Shown here piece by piece: positions 1 through 9,411 of a stretch of DNA of 64,000 nt (position 1 is its first letter; every line of letters starts with the position of its first letter). A model generated the notes under the pieces. The model was given only the letters and a program-made list of their open reading frames with translations, was not told the origin of the DNA and ran no database searches. Made by a program: the position numbers and the translations under genes. The DNA comes from Pseudorhizobium pelagicum (GTDB lineage: Bacteria > Pseudomonadota > Alphaproteobacteria > Rhizobiales > Rhizobiaceae), in NCBI GenBank assembly GCA_000722615.1, contig JOKI01000011.1:120301-184300 (forward strand). The letters are read 5' to 3'.

Positions 1-146
1 ACGAAGGCCTGCAGGGCATCGATCTCGCGACCCTTGTCACCCAGGGTCTGCGCCGCGAGGTGGACGAGGTCGATGGGCCGAGACTGCGAGGGAGACAGGC
101 CGCGGAGGGTGACGGGGGCTTCGAACGCGATGCTGAGAGCAGCCAT
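1..146 (-). CDS. Hpt-domain protein, N-terminal fragment cut by window edge
   Basis: Only the first 48 codons are inside the window; the gene runs off the left end. The start is the ATG at 146. The visible protein begins MAALSIAFEAP and continues into RPIDLVHLAAQTLGDKG, which resembles the start of the histidine phosphotransfer (Hpt) fold in short rhizobial phosphorelay proteins. The phosphorylatable histidine would lie outside the window, so the assignment rests on this N-terminal resemblance and is an inference. The gene diverges from the giant coiled-coil gene, with about 460 bp between their starts. Confidence 0.5.
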   Translation of the reverse strand, partial: MAALSIAFEAPVTLRGLSPSQSRPIDLVHLAAQTLGDKGREIDALQAF

Positions 147-604
147 GAGAGGTGCCATTCCTTTGAACTTGAACTGTCACGATGGTGACGGAAGGCCCGC
201 TCTATCCCGTTAAATTCCGGCACAAACGCGGCTGGAATCTTCGGCTATGGTTAATTTCGCCTAAGCCTCCCGATTTACAGGCGTTTCGGACGGTTTTATG
301 GTTTAAATTCTGTTAACAAGGGTTTGCTCTGCGCGCGCTGAAAGGGCCCGCGAATTGTTAAGGCACGACAGATGTGCCACTACAACACGATTGGATGGGC
401 AGGAGTCCGCTCCTGTCATCCCCGATGGCGCGCTGGTAAGCTTTCCTTATCATCCGTTTGCAAGAACGCCATCCAACTGATTGTAATTGGATTCCAAATG
501 TCATGACGACACAAGGAATCCGGCAGGCATGATTTCCGGGTAGATCAATGGGCGGTTGATCAGCAGGGAAATAGCCGGGCGAGTCCGTAACGAGGCGTAA
601 CCGC
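147..604. other. Divergent intergenic region between Hpt and GPR-like genes
   Basis: This 458-bp stretch lacks a convincing gene. It must hold the promoters of both divergent genes. Visible elements are a short inverted repeat GTCAC-gatg-GTGAC at 176-189, just upstream of the Hpt start; a tandem TTGAAC pair at 163-174; and three TTAA-containing motifs near 251, 303 and 313. The GPR-like gene has a GAGG ribosome-binding sequence about nine bases before its ATG. I could not assign a -35/-10 pair with confidence. Confidence 0.5.
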
Positions 605-3600
605 ATGGCAAAGAACACCACGAGTGAAACGGTCGACGAAACGGCCTTCCAGGCTTTGGAAGACGCTCTGAAGATCGATTTCAATGACGAGCAAGACGCC
701 CGTCGCAGGTCCGCGCCCCACGCCTCGGAGACCAGAGTGTCTGACACACCCAAGCAGCGTTCCTCAACCGCACGGCAAGACAATCCTGCCCAGCCGCCCC
801 GCTCCCAGGCATCGGGCGAGCCCGTGGCGCGGGCACCCGCCTTCGAGCCGGCAAACGACGGCAGCCGGCGCAATACGCTGAACATGCTGAAATCGCTGGA
901 AGGCGGCTCGATGCGTGCATCGCTGCGCAACGCCGCCATCGTTTCGGCGTTCTGGGCAATCGGCGGCCTCGGCCTTGCCCAGCTGCTCTACGGCAGCGCG
1001 CTGTGGCAGATGGGATCCGTCGCCGGTCTGATTTCCGCTCCCGGGATCGTTGCGATCGTCGTGGGCATCATCGTCCCGATCCTGCTGTTCTTCGCCTTCG
1101 CGATCATGATGGCTCGTGCGCAGGACCTGCGCAATGCCGCGCGCTCCATGGCAGAAGTGGCGCTTCGCCTCTCCGAACCGGAGACCGTTGCCGCCGAGCG
1201 CATCATGACCGTCGGCCAGGCCGTTCGCCGCGAAGTCTCGGCCATGAACGAAGGCATCGAACGGACGATCGCGCGGGCGACCGAGCTCGAGACGCTGGTT
1301 CATTCCGAGGTCAACGCGCTGGAGCGCAGCTATACGGACAACGAACTGCGGGTTCGCGGTCTCGTCCACGAACTCGGCTCGGAGCGCGACGCGATCGTCA
1401 ACCATGCCGAACGCATCCGGTCGTCGATCGTCGGCGCCCACGAACAGCTCAAGGAAGAGCTTTCGCTGGCCACCGAAGAGATCTCGATTCGCCTGGCGAC
1501 GTCCGGAGAAGCCTTCGCGTCGATGATCGACACGCGCGCGGCCGCCCTCACCGACAAGACCAATGCCGCCGGCGAGGCCCTCGGCTCGCTCCTGTCGGCC
1601 AAGGCCCAGGATCTTGTCGACACCCTCAGTTCGTCCGGCTTTGCGCTGGCGAGCGAGTTCGACGAGCGCCTCCAGACCCTGACGTCCACGCTTGCCGAAC
1701 GCGGCGAGGCTCTCCTCGGAGAATTCGAGACGCGTGCCTCGACGCTCGACGCCAATACCGAACGGTTGAATGCAGCGCTCGCGGACCGTACCCGGCAGCT
1801 GAACGAGACACTGGTGGCCCGCACGCGGGAAATCACCGAAGGTCTGGCCGAAGGCGAACGCAGCATCACCGGTTCGCTCGATGCCGTGCTGGCGTCGCTG
1901 AACCAGTCGCTGGACGACAAGGGCACCTCGTTCCGCCGCAATCTCCAGTCTGCCGCAGACGATGCGGTCATGGACCTCGACCTGCGCACCGGCCTCTTCG
2001 AGGAGCGGCTGCAGGCGACCGTCGGCCAGCTCAGCGCCACGTTCGACGAGGGTCTGACGCAGTTTGCCACGGCCTTCGACCAGCGCGCGGGCAATCTCGA
2101 CAGCAAGCTCATGGACAGCCTTGCGCGCATCAACGAAACGGTCGCCGGCGGCTCGGAGTCCATCGAAGGCATTCTCAGCACCAGCATCGCGCGGATCGGC
2201 GCGGCACTGACCGACCAGTCGCTGTCGCTGGCCACCACGCTCGGCACGGGTCAGGAAGTGCTGGATTCGATGCTGGAGAGCCGCACGCGCGAGCTCGGCG
2301 ACGCTCTTGCCGCCCGCACCAGCGAAATCACCAGCGCCTTCGGCAACACCCACGAGAACATCGATGCGGTCCTGGCCGGCCGCAGCAGCGTGCTGATCGG
2401 CGCGCTGACGGAGAGCCAGAAGCAGTTCGACCAGACGCTGGGCGAGCGCTCGGGTGCCGTCATCAGCGCGCTGGAAGGTGGGCAGCAGCGCTTCGTCGAG
2501 GCTCTCGACCAGCGGACCGCCGCCATCGAAGGCGCCGTCTCTGACGCGCCGGAACGGCTTGCCCAGCTGCTCGACGAGCGGGCATCCACCATTGCCCGCC
2601 ACCTTGAGGATGGCGAGCAGCGCATCGCCGACAGCTTCGACCAACGCGTCGCCACCCTGGGCCAGACGCTGTCGTCGAACGGCGACAGGATCGGCGAACT
2701 CCTCGACGACAAGACCATGGACATCAGCACGGCCCTTGCGCTCGGCGAAGATCGCATCGCCGGCATCCTGACCGGTCTTGCCGAGACACCGGAGCGCATC
2801 ACCACCGTGCTCGACGAACGCGCGGCCGTCTTTGCCCGTCATATCGAGGATGGCGAACAGCGGATCGGCGAAGACCTCGACCGTCGCGTCGCCGCCATTG
2901 CCCAGACCCTGTCGTCCAACGGCGACCGTCTCGGCGAACTCTTCGACGACAAGACGATGGACATCAGCACCACCTTCGCGCTCGGCGAAGACCGGATCTC
3001 GAGCATCCTCGGCACGCTTGCCGAGACGCCGGAACGTGTCGCGACCGTGCTCGACGAACGGGCCGCCGTGATTGCGGAGACGCTCTCGACGAACGGTGAA
3101 CGCCTCGGCGAGCTTCTCGACGACAAGACGATGGAGATCAGCACCGCATTTGCCCTTGGCGAAGACCGCATCGCCGGCATCCTCGGCAATCTTGCCGACA
3201 CGCCGGAGCGTGTTTCGAGCGTCCTCGACGAACGCGCCGCAGCCATCGCGCGTCACATCGAGGAAGGCGAACAACGCCTCGGTGACAGCGTCGATCGGCG
3301 GGTTGCGGGTCTCACCGAGGCACTCTCTGCCAATGGTGACCGTCTCGGCGAGCTCCTCGACGACAAGACGATGGAGATCAGCACCGCTTTTGCGCTCGGG
3401 GAAGACCGGATCGCCGGCATTCTCAGCAATCTTGCCGATACGCCAGAGCGCCTCTCCAGCGTGCTCGACGAGCGCGCCAGCGCCATCGCGCAGCATATCG
3501 AGCAGGGCGAAGCCCGCCTCGGCAAGACCCTAGACCAGCGGGTTGCCGGATTTGCCGAGATCGTCGCCGCCAATGGCGACAAGATCGGCGAAATGCTCGA

Positions 3601-6600
3601 CGACAAGACGATGGAACTCAGCACTGCCTTTGCGCTTGGCGAACACCGCATCTCCGGAATCCTGAGCAGCGTCGCCGATACGCCGGAGCGCCTGTCTGCG
3701 GTTCTCGACGAAAGAGCAGCGGCAATCCTTCGGCACATCGAGGATGGCGAGCAGCGCCTCGGCGAAAGCCTCGACCAGCGCGTTGCCGGCTTCGCGCAGA
3801 CCGTATCGTCGAACGGCGAGCGGATTGGCGAGCTGCTTGACGACAAGGCCCTCGAACTCAGCACCGCCTTTGCCCTTGGCGAAGACCGGCTGGCCGGCAT
3901 GCTCGACGAGCGGACCGACAAGCTCGTCGCCAGCGCTTCCGACGCAGGCAGCCGGATCGAGGCATCGGTCGGCCAGGTGTCGGAACGGATCGAAACGGTG
4001 CTCGGCGAAGGCGCCAGCCGGCTGGAGAGCAATCTTGCGGCAGGAACGGACCGGCTCGGGACGACGCTCGGCAGCGGACACGAGCGTGTCGCCGAGACTC
4101 TGTCGACGATGCATGATCAATTTGCCGCCACGGTCACCGCTGCGAACCAGCAGTTGGAAGAGACCCTCGGCTCCAACTACGATCGCCTGCGCTCCACGCT
4201 CGAGAAGCGTGGCGACATGATCTCGGTCGCCCTCACCCAGGCCCACGACCAGATCGTCGACCTGATGTCCGACCAGGTGACGACCATCGGCACGACGATC
4301 GCCACCAGCGCCGGCCTGCTGGAAATGTCGCTGGAGCTGCAGCAGGAAGAGTTCCGGGCCGCCATCGACGGCGCCGGCACAGACCTGGAGCAGCGTCTCA
4401 GCTCCACCGCCGGCACCATCGCCGCCAAACTGAACGACGCCGCGCAGGAAATTACCCGCTCTGCCGACGAGTTTTCCGGCCGCATCGAACATACGGTCGG
4501 CAGCGTTGCCGCCGCCCTCAACGACAGCGGCAGCAAGATCGAAACCACGTTCGGCGGTCTCGAAGGCCGGATCCGCGACGAACTGGCGGGCGTCACGGAG
4601 CTGGTCGATGGTGCCGGACGCAATCTCGGCGATACGCTCGCCCAGCGCACCGCCGATCTCGAGCGCGTCAGCACCGATGCCCACGACCGGATCGCCGGCA
4701 CGATGGACAGCGGCACAGCACGTCTCGACGAACGCCTTTCGACCATGGATCGCGCCCTGACGATCGGCCTCGACAATGTCTCGCGGACCATCGAGGGCAA
4801 GGCTGCAGGCCTTGCCGCGACGCTGCGGGAAGCCGTGACCGCTGCCGCAGAGGGCATGGACAGCGAAGCCATGCGCTCCGCAGAGATGCTGACACGCGCC
4901 GGCGCCGAGTTCACGGACGAGCTCTCGAACCGCAATGCGGAGTTCACCAAATCGATCGAGGAGCGCTCGAACGAGATCGTCACACGGATTTCCGAAACTC
5001 AGAGCCGCCTTGCAGGCCAGGCCGCCACGGTGGCGCAAGCCTTCTCCGAGGCCGGCAATTCCATCGTCAACAAGGTGGCCGAGGCCGATTCTCTCGTCAA
5101 ACGACAGGTGAACGCGATCTCGCAGGCGCTGGGCGAAGCAGAGCAGGCTCTGGAAGCCCGCGGCGGCGCATTGCGCGGCACGCTGTCCAACACCGCCGCC
5201 GAACTGCAGGCGGCCATGGACAACGTCGACAAGGCGCTTGCCGCCCGCGGCGATGCGATCCGCTCGGCACTCGACAGCCGCGCTCGCGACCTCAATTCGA
5301 TGCTGGCCAGCCGCACCACGGAACTGTCGCGCATCATCGAGGAACAGGCCAAGCCGGTCGTCGAGGAATATGCGGTCGCCAGCCAGTCCGCCGCCGACCA
5401 GATTGCCGTCGCCACCCAGGAAGGCACCGATCGCCTCGCTGCCGCCGTCAACGAGAGCGCCGGCCGGATCCGCAACGAGAACAATGCGCTCGTCGATGCG
5501 ATCGCATCGCGGACCAACGAGGCGCTGTCGGCCCTCACGCAGCGGGCGGAGAATACCGCCGGTGCGATTCTCGCGGTCGAACGCGGCCTCACCGGCAACG
5601 TCAACGCCCTGATCGACCGGCTCGCGGAAAGCAATTCCGGGATCACCGACATCGTCGAGCGGGCGACCCGCAACATCACATCCGCAGCCGACCAGGCATC
5701 GGCCCGTCTTGCCGGCGTCGATGAAAAGCTCGATGCCACGGCCAACCGCTTCCAGGAATCGGCAAGCCATGCAGCAGACATGGTGTCCGGCTCGAGCCGG
5801 CTCCTGGAAAACAACATCGATCGGCTGGCCAGCATCTCCGGACAGACGCTCAATCAGGTCGGCGGCATCGTCGGGCGCTTTGATGAGCACTCCAAGGTGC
5901 TTGCCCAGGCGTCGGAACTGCTGGGTGCAGCCCAGTCGAACCTCGCCAACACGCTGGGCGAGCGCCAGAACGCGCTCCGCAGCCTGTCGATCGGACTGGT
6001 CAAGCAGTCGGAAGAAATCGAAGCGACCATGCGCAACCTGACGACGCTGGTGGAGGGCTCGTTCGAGCGCGCCGGCGAGCGGTCTTCGCAGGTTGCCTCC
6101 CATCTGCGCGAAAGCCTGCACGGCGCCTTTGCAGACATCGGCCGCACGCTCGGCGAAACGCAGCAGCGGGCCGACATCACGGCACAGGCGATGCGCGAGG
6201 CACTGACGGGCGCCGGCGAAGAAGCCAATCGTGCCATCGACCAGACCTTGTCGAATGCCGAGAACCGCGCCAAGGGTCTGTCCGAGCGCATCCGCGGCAG
6301 TGTCGAAAGCTCGTTCGGCGATGTCGAGCGGATGCTAGGCGAAGCCGCCAACCGGTCCGACACCGCTGCCTCCCACCTGCGCGAGACATTGCGCCAGTCG
6401 GTGGAAGAGGCCGTCGGACGCTTCGCGGGCGCAACGGACGAAATCCGTCGCTCGGCCAACGAGATCCGCGAAGAGCTCGACAGCACCCGCTCCGAGCTGA
6501 AGCGCGGCGCGTTCGACCTTCCGGAAGAAGCCAAGGAAAGCGCGGCTGCGATGCGGCGCGCGGTCTCCGAGCAGATCAAGGCGCTCCAGGACCTCTCGCA

Positions 6601-7309
6601 GCTCGTCGGTCGCTCGACGCAGCAGCTCGAGGTCTCGCAGCCTGCTCCGGCGCGTGCCCCAGCACCGGCGCCCGCGCCAGCACCACGGCCGCAGCCGGTC
6701 GCAGCCCTGCCGCAGCAGCCAGTAGCGGCTCCGCGCAGCGACCTGCTGTCATCGGGCCTGCGCGGTTCGATCAATGTCGATCGTCCGGCACAACCGTTGC
6801 AGCCGCGTCCTTCCGAGCCCTCGACTGGGCGACGGGATGAGGGTGGCTGGATCAGCGACCTCCTGCGCGGTGCGTCCGAAGGGGCAGAGGCACCGGCCCG
6901 TCAGGCACCGCGCCAGCCCGAACAGCCGGCTCCGCGCGGCAATGGCGACAACCGCAATCCGCGGCACATGGTGGAATCGCTGAACTCGCTGTCGGTGGAT
7001 ATCGCGCGCGCCATCGATCATGACGCCTCGGTGGACCTCTGGCGCCGCTATCAGCGCGGCGAGCGGGATGTCTTCACCCGCCGCCTCTACACGCTGAAGG
7101 GTCAGCAGACCTTCGACGAGATCAAGCGCAAGTACGAACGCGAGCCGGAGTTCCGCACCGCGGTGGATCGCTACATCGCCGACTTCGAGAAGCTGCTCAG
7201 CGACGTGGCCCGCACCGACCGCGACAAGTCGGTCACCCAGAGCTACCTGACCTCCGATACCGGCAAGGTCTATACCATGCTGGCGCATGCGGCCGGGCGC
7301 TTCAACTGA
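605..7309 (+). CDS. Giant membrane-anchored coiled-coil protein, Growth Pole Ring (GPR)-like
   Basis: This encodes 2,234 residues. Residues 1-100 are polar and low in complexity. Two hydrophobic segments follow at about 110-130 and 145-170. Then comes some 1,800 residues of almost unbroken helical, coiled-coil-type sequence with many short ERxxxL, LDERA and GDRIGELL motifs. It ends in a Pro/Ala-rich linker (about residues 2010-2120) and a compact C-terminal domain of about 115 residues. Annotation pipelines often name such proteins kinesin-like or apolipoprotein-like. Size, order of parts and taxonomic context match GPR of Agrobacterium tumefaciens, an apolipoprotein-like protein that forms a ring at the growing pole and is needed for polar growth in Rhizobiales. 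Residues of about 648-1105 form 80-residue tandem repeats. A perfect bidirectional terminator follows. Long open frames on the other strand are codon-bias shadows. Confidence 0.85.
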   Translation: MAKNTTSETVDETAFQALEDALKIDFNDEQDARRRSAPHASETRVSDTPKQRSSTARQDNPAQPPRSQASGEPVARAPAFEPANDGSRRNTLNMLKSLEGGSMRASLRNAAIVSAFWAIGGLGLAQLLYGSALWQMGSVAGLISAPGIVAIVVGIIVPILLFFAFAIMMARAQDLRNAARSMAEVALRLSEPETVAAERIMTVGQAVRREVSAMNEGIERTIARATELETLVHSEVNALERSYTDNELRVRGLVHELGSERDAIVNHAERIRSSIVGAHEQLKEELSLATEEISIRLATSGEAFASMIDTRAAALTDKTNAAGEALGSLLSAKAQDLVDTLSSSGFALASEFDERLQTLTSTLAERGEALLGEFETRASTLDANTERLNAALADRTRQLNETLVARTREITEGLAEGERSITGSLDAVLASLNQSLDDKGTSFRRNLQSAADDAVMDLDLRTGLFEERLQATVGQLSATFDEGLTQFATAFDQRAGNLDSKLMDSLARINETVAGGSESIEGILSTSIARIGAALTDQSLSLATTLGTGQEVLDSMLESRTRELGDALAARTSEITSAFGNTHENIDAVLAGRSSVLIGALTESQKQFDQTLGERSGAVISALEGGQQRFVEALDQRTAAIEGAVSDAPERLAQLLDERASTIARHLEDGEQRIADSFDQRVATLGQTLSSNGDRIGELLDDKTMDISTALALGEDRIAGILTGLAETPERITTVLDERAAVFARHIEDGEQRIGEDLDRRVAAIAQTLSSNGDRLGELFDDKTMDISTTFALGEDRISSILGTLAETPERVATVLDERAAVIAETLSTNGERLGELLDDKTMEISTAFALGEDRIAGILGNLADTPERVSSVLDERAAAIARHIEEGEQRLGDSVDRRVAGLTEALSANGDRLGELLDDKTMEISTAFALGEDRIAGILSNLADTPERLSSVLDERASAIAQHIEQGEARLGKTLDQRVAGFAEIVAANGDKIGEMLDDKTMELSTAFALGEHRISGILSSVADTPERLSAVLDERAAAILRHIEDGEQRLGESLDQRVAGFAQTVSSNGERIGELLDDKALELSTAFALGEDRLAGMLDERTDKLVASASDAGSRIEASVGQVSERIETVLGEGASRLESNLAAGTDRLGTTLGSGHERVAETLSTMHDQFAATVTAANQQLEETLGSNYDRLRSTLEKRGDMISVALTQAHDQIVDLMSDQVTTIGTTIATSAGLLEMSLELQQEEFRAAIDGAGTDLEQRLSSTAGTIAAKLNDAAQEITRSADEFSGRIEHTVGSVAAALNDSGSKIETTFGGLEGRIRDELAGVTELVDGAGRNLGDTLAQRTADLERVSTDAHDRIAGTMDSGTARLDERLSTMDRALTIGLDNVSRTIEGKAAGLAATLREAVTAAAEGMDSEAMRSAEMLTRAGAEFTDELSNRNAEFTKSIEERSNEIVTRISETQSRLAGQAATVAQAFSEAGNSIVNKVAEADSLVKRQVNAISQALGEAEQALEARGGALRGTLSNTAAELQAAMDNVDKALAARGDAIRSALDSRARDLNSMLASRTTELSRIIEEQAKPVVEEYAVASQSAADQIAVATQEGTDRLAAAVNESAGRIRNENNALVDAIASRTNEALSALTQRAENTAGAILAVERGLTGNVNALIDRLAESNSGITDIVERATRNITSAADQASARLAGVDEKLDATANRFQESASHAADMVSGSSRLLENNIDRLASISGQTLNQVGGIVGRFDEHSKVLAQASELLGAAQSNLANTLGERQNALRSLSIGLVKQSEEIEATMRNLTTLVEGSFERAGERSSQVASHLRESLHGAFADIGRTLGETQQRADITAQAMREALTGAGEEANRAIDQTLSNAENRAKGLSERIRGSVESSFGDVERMLGEAANRSDTAASHLRETLRQSVEEAVGRFAGATDEIRRSANEIREELDSTRSELKRGAFDLPEEAKESAAAMRRAVSEQIKALQDLSQLVGRSTQQLEVSQPAPARAPAPAPAPAPRPQPVAALPQQPVAAPRSDLLSSGLRGSINVDRPAQPLQPRPSEPSTGRRDEGGWISDLLRGASEGAEAPARQAPRQPEQPAPRGNGDNRNPRHMVESLNSLSVDIARAIDHDASVDLWRRYQRGERDVFTRRLYTLKGQQTFDEIKRKYEREPEFRTAVDRYIADFEKLLSDVARTDRDKSVTQSYLTSDTGKVYTMLAHAAGRFN
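2546..3919 (+). repeat. Six 240-bp (80-residue) in-frame tandem repeats in the GPR-like gene
   Basis: Units begin at 2546, 2786, 3026, 3200, 3440 and 3680, each opening with a (T/A)PER codon set. The shared core reads LDERAA, then GEQRLG, then SNGDRIGELLDDKTM, then STAFALGEDRIAGIL. Five units are 240 bp long, the last diverging at its end. The third (3026-3199) is 174 bp because it lacks 66 bp, or 22 residues, covering the GEQR...DRRVA part. The reading frame is kept throughout. Neighbouring sequence on both sides has weaker copies of the same pattern. Confidence 0.93.
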
Positions 7310-7333
7310 AGCGATCCGACTGCTGATTGAGAA

Positions 7334-7370
7334 AACGAAAATGGCCGCCCCGAGGGCGGCCATTTTCGTT
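7334..7370. terminator. Perfect bidirectional hairpin terminator
   Basis: Two 17-base arms (7334-7350 and 7354-7370) pair perfectly around a CGA loop. The arms have a GC core (GGCCGCCC) flanked by A and T runs on both sides, so the hairpin can end transcription of the plus-strand GPR-like gene and of the convergent minus-strand Mla operon. Confidence 0.9.
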
Positions 7371-7408
7371 CGGGATGTAGGTGCGTCGTGCCGTCAGACC
7401 CGAGGCGG

Positions 7409-8023
7409 CTACATGGACTGCAGCGACCAGTCGACGATCTCGGCACCGACGGCGGCAAAGGCGTTGTTGAGCGCCGCGACGAAATCCCGGTTCTCCGTCC
7501 CGGAGACCGGCACGGTCGCCCGGAAGGCGCGCTGGGCGCGGACGGTGCCGTTTCGGTCGTTGAGGATCTTCACGAAGATCTCGACATTGGCGACATCGGC
7601 ACCGCTGGTGTCGACTTCGAACGCACGAATTTCGGCCACCACCTGATAGTCGATCGCCAGGCCCTGCCCCGGCTGGCCGACGCCGCCAAGACGACCGCTG
7701 TTTTCGAACGCCGCCACGAGCTTGGCCTGAACCATGCGCGGCAGGGTATCGCCCCACTGCGATTCCGCCAGATACTGGATTTCCGACGGCGAGACCCGGA
7801 CCACGACCTGGTCGCTCGCAATCGACTTCAGTGCCGTCGGCTCCGGCACCAGGATCTGCCTTCCGCGCGCGGAAGGCCCCGTGCTGGAGGGGGTGATGGA
7901 AAGGTCGAAAGTGTCATTGTTGGCCTTCGTGCCGCAGCCCGCCGCCAGGGCGGCGATCATCGGCAGCACCATCAGCGCGCCGGGGCGAAGCGGACCCGTG
8001 TTGAAGAACGTCAAACCTGTCAT
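7409..8023 (-). CDS. Mla-type ABC transport auxiliary lipoprotein
   Basis: 204 residues. The N-terminus carries a hydrophobic signal ending in a lipobox, LAAGC, with the lipidated cysteine near residue 30. The mature part contains the SEIQYLAESQWGDTLPRMVQ stretch seen in the ABC-type transport auxiliary lipoprotein family (relatives of PqiC). Last gene of the mlaE-mlaF-mlaD operon, 13 bp after mlaD. Known family members sit in the outer membrane and work with MCE proteins in lipid trafficking; the specific partner here is inferred from the operon. It ends just before the shared terminator. Confidence 0.85.
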   Translation of the reverse strand: MTGLTFFNTGPLRPGALMVLPMIAALAAGCGTKANNDTFDLSITPSSTGPSARGRQILVPEPTALKSIASDQVVVRVSPSEIQYLAESQWGDTLPRMVQAKLVAAFENSGRLGGVGQPGQGLAIDYQVVAEIRAFEVDTSGADVANVEIFVKILNDRNGTVRAQRAFRATVPVSGTENRDFVAALNNAFAAVGAEIVDWSLQSM

Positions 8024-8036
8024 GAGTACTCAGTCC

Positions 8037-9407
8037 CTATCGCCGCGTTCTGCCGTCATACTGTTTTACCGTCTCGCCACCAAAGATCAGGCGCTGCGGG
8101 TTCTCGTCGAAATTGGTGATCGTGCTGTCGAGGCTGCGAACCGTGCGCCGGGTGTCTTCCACCAGCGTCTGGATGTCGCGCAGGCCGGAGGCCGAGAAGC
8201 GCTGCAGGCTGTCTGCAATCGGCCCCACGCGGCCATTGATGTTGTCGGCAACCGTGCGGAAGGACTGCAGCGTTCTGCTGGCTTCCGCAAACAGCGACTC
8301 GGAATCGTCGCCCGACAGCATGGTGTCGACCTTGGCGAGAATGCCGTCGACGCGGTTCGACGCGTTGTTGAGCTTCTGCGCCAGCTCCGTGAAGTCGTTG
8401 ATCGCCCGATTGATGTCGTCGCGCTGGTTGGCCACCCCGTCGACGACCTCACGTGCCGATGATAGCGCACTGCGTGCGTCCTCGCTGGCTGCCGTCAGGT
8501 TGTTGACCGCGGTTCCGACATTCTGCGGGTTGATCGCCGCCATCAGTGTATCGGCCCGTTGGACCACAGACCGCGCATCCGTCGTCACCTGCTGGAAGCT
8601 GGAAGAAGCCGACCGGATGTTCTGGGCGATCTCGTCGAGATTGTCGGAGGCATTGGCGACATTGAGGCTGACGCGTTCGGCATTGGTGACCACCGCGTTG
8701 ATCTTTTCTGCATCGACCGCACGCACCAGTTCCTCGGCTGCGGCAAGCGTGGAGTCCACGCGCTGTGAAACGCCGTTGAAGGTCACCGACAGCGCCGACA
8801 TGCTCTCCAGGAAGTCGTCGATCGCACCCGCATTGCTGCTGAGCGATGCCGAGAAGACCTCGGCGTTACGGATCGTCTGCGTCAGCGGACCGCGTGCATC
8901 CGCGACAAAGCCCTGCAGATCGCCGATCGCGTCATTGGCGCGCTCCAGAATCTTGTCGGCGGTTGCCAAAAGGTTGGTGACGCTCGACTGATCGGCGATC
9001 AGCACCGCCGGACGGCCGGTATCTATTGCCTGCCGAAGGATGCTCTCTTCGCCCTTGTTGCCGCCGGAGAGCTCTATATAGGCAGCCCCCGTCAGGCCCT
9101 GCACTTCCAGCACCGCCTTGGTCGAGGGAAAGACGGGCGCGTCGGCGCGCACTTCGGTGAAGGCGATCGAATATTGCGGATCGTCCGGGTCGATGGAGAG
9201 GTTGCGCACCGAGCCCACCGGAATGCCGTTGAAGCGCACCGGCGAGCCCACCGACAGACCGTTTGCGGACCCGGGGATGCGGATCGCCAGCTCGGCCACC
9301 GGACCACCCCGCCCCGACTGGGCCATCCAGTAGACGAAACCGAATGCGGCGGCGATCACCAGCAAGGTGAAGAACCCGACGATTGCGTAATTTGCTTTGG
9401 TTTCCAT
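8037..9407 (-). CDS. mlaD: MlaD/MCE-family lipid transport protein
   Basis: 456 residues from the ATG that gives METKANYAIVGFFTLLVI, the usual start of this family. A GTG 12 bases upstream (9419) would overlap mlaF by 8 bases and is an alternative. One N-terminal membrane helix (about 9-30) is followed by the MCE domain, with the typical GLSVGSPVRFNGIPVG segment near residues 50-65. A long helical, repeat-like C-terminal region of about 300 residues follows, far longer than E. coli MlaD (183 residues) and more like MCE proteins that form extended assemblies. It should bind phospholipid in the periplasm and dock on the MlaE-MlaF complex encoded upstream. Confidence 0.88.
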   Translation of the reverse strand: METKANYAIVGFFTLLVIAAAFGFVYWMAQSGRGGPVAELAIRIPGSANGLSVGSPVRFNGIPVGSVRNLSIDPDDPQYSIAFTEVRADAPVFPSTKAVLEVQGLTGAAYIELSGGNKGEESILRQAIDTGRPAVLIADQSSVTNLLATADKILERANDAIGDLQGFVADARGPLTQTIRNAEVFSASLSSNAGAIDDFLESMSALSVTFNGVSQRVDSTLAAAEELVRAVDAEKINAVVTNAERVSLNVANASDNLDEIAQNIRSASSSFQQVTTDARSVVQRADTLMAAINPQNVGTAVNNLTAASEDARSALSSAREVVDGVANQRDDINRAINDFTELAQKLNNASNRVDGILAKVDTMLSGDDSESLFAEASRTLQSFRTVADNINGRVGPIADSLQRFSASGLRDIQTLVEDTRRTVRSLDSTITNFDENPQRLIFGGETVKQYDGRTRR

Positions 9408-9411
9408 GGCC

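Noticed and set aside
251-316. CtrA sites upstream of the GPR-like gene
   Set aside because: TTAA pairs are present, but the spacings or second half-sites do not match TTAA-N7-TTAA exactly (TAAG at 262; spacing of six at 303-316).
764-3496. 910-codon open frame on the minus strand inside the GPR-like gene
   Set aside because: Antisense to a strongly supported coiled-coil gene. GC-rich codon bias and the repeats keep the opposite frame open; composition is unnatural and no domain is visible.
2546-3919. Possible CRISPR or transposon repeat
   Set aside because: Repeats are 240 bp, contiguous, in frame and coding, without spacers.
3530-6121. 863-codon minus-strand open frame inside the GPR-like gene
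   Set aside because: Same reason: codon-bias shadow, no start with ribosome-binding site or recognisable motif.
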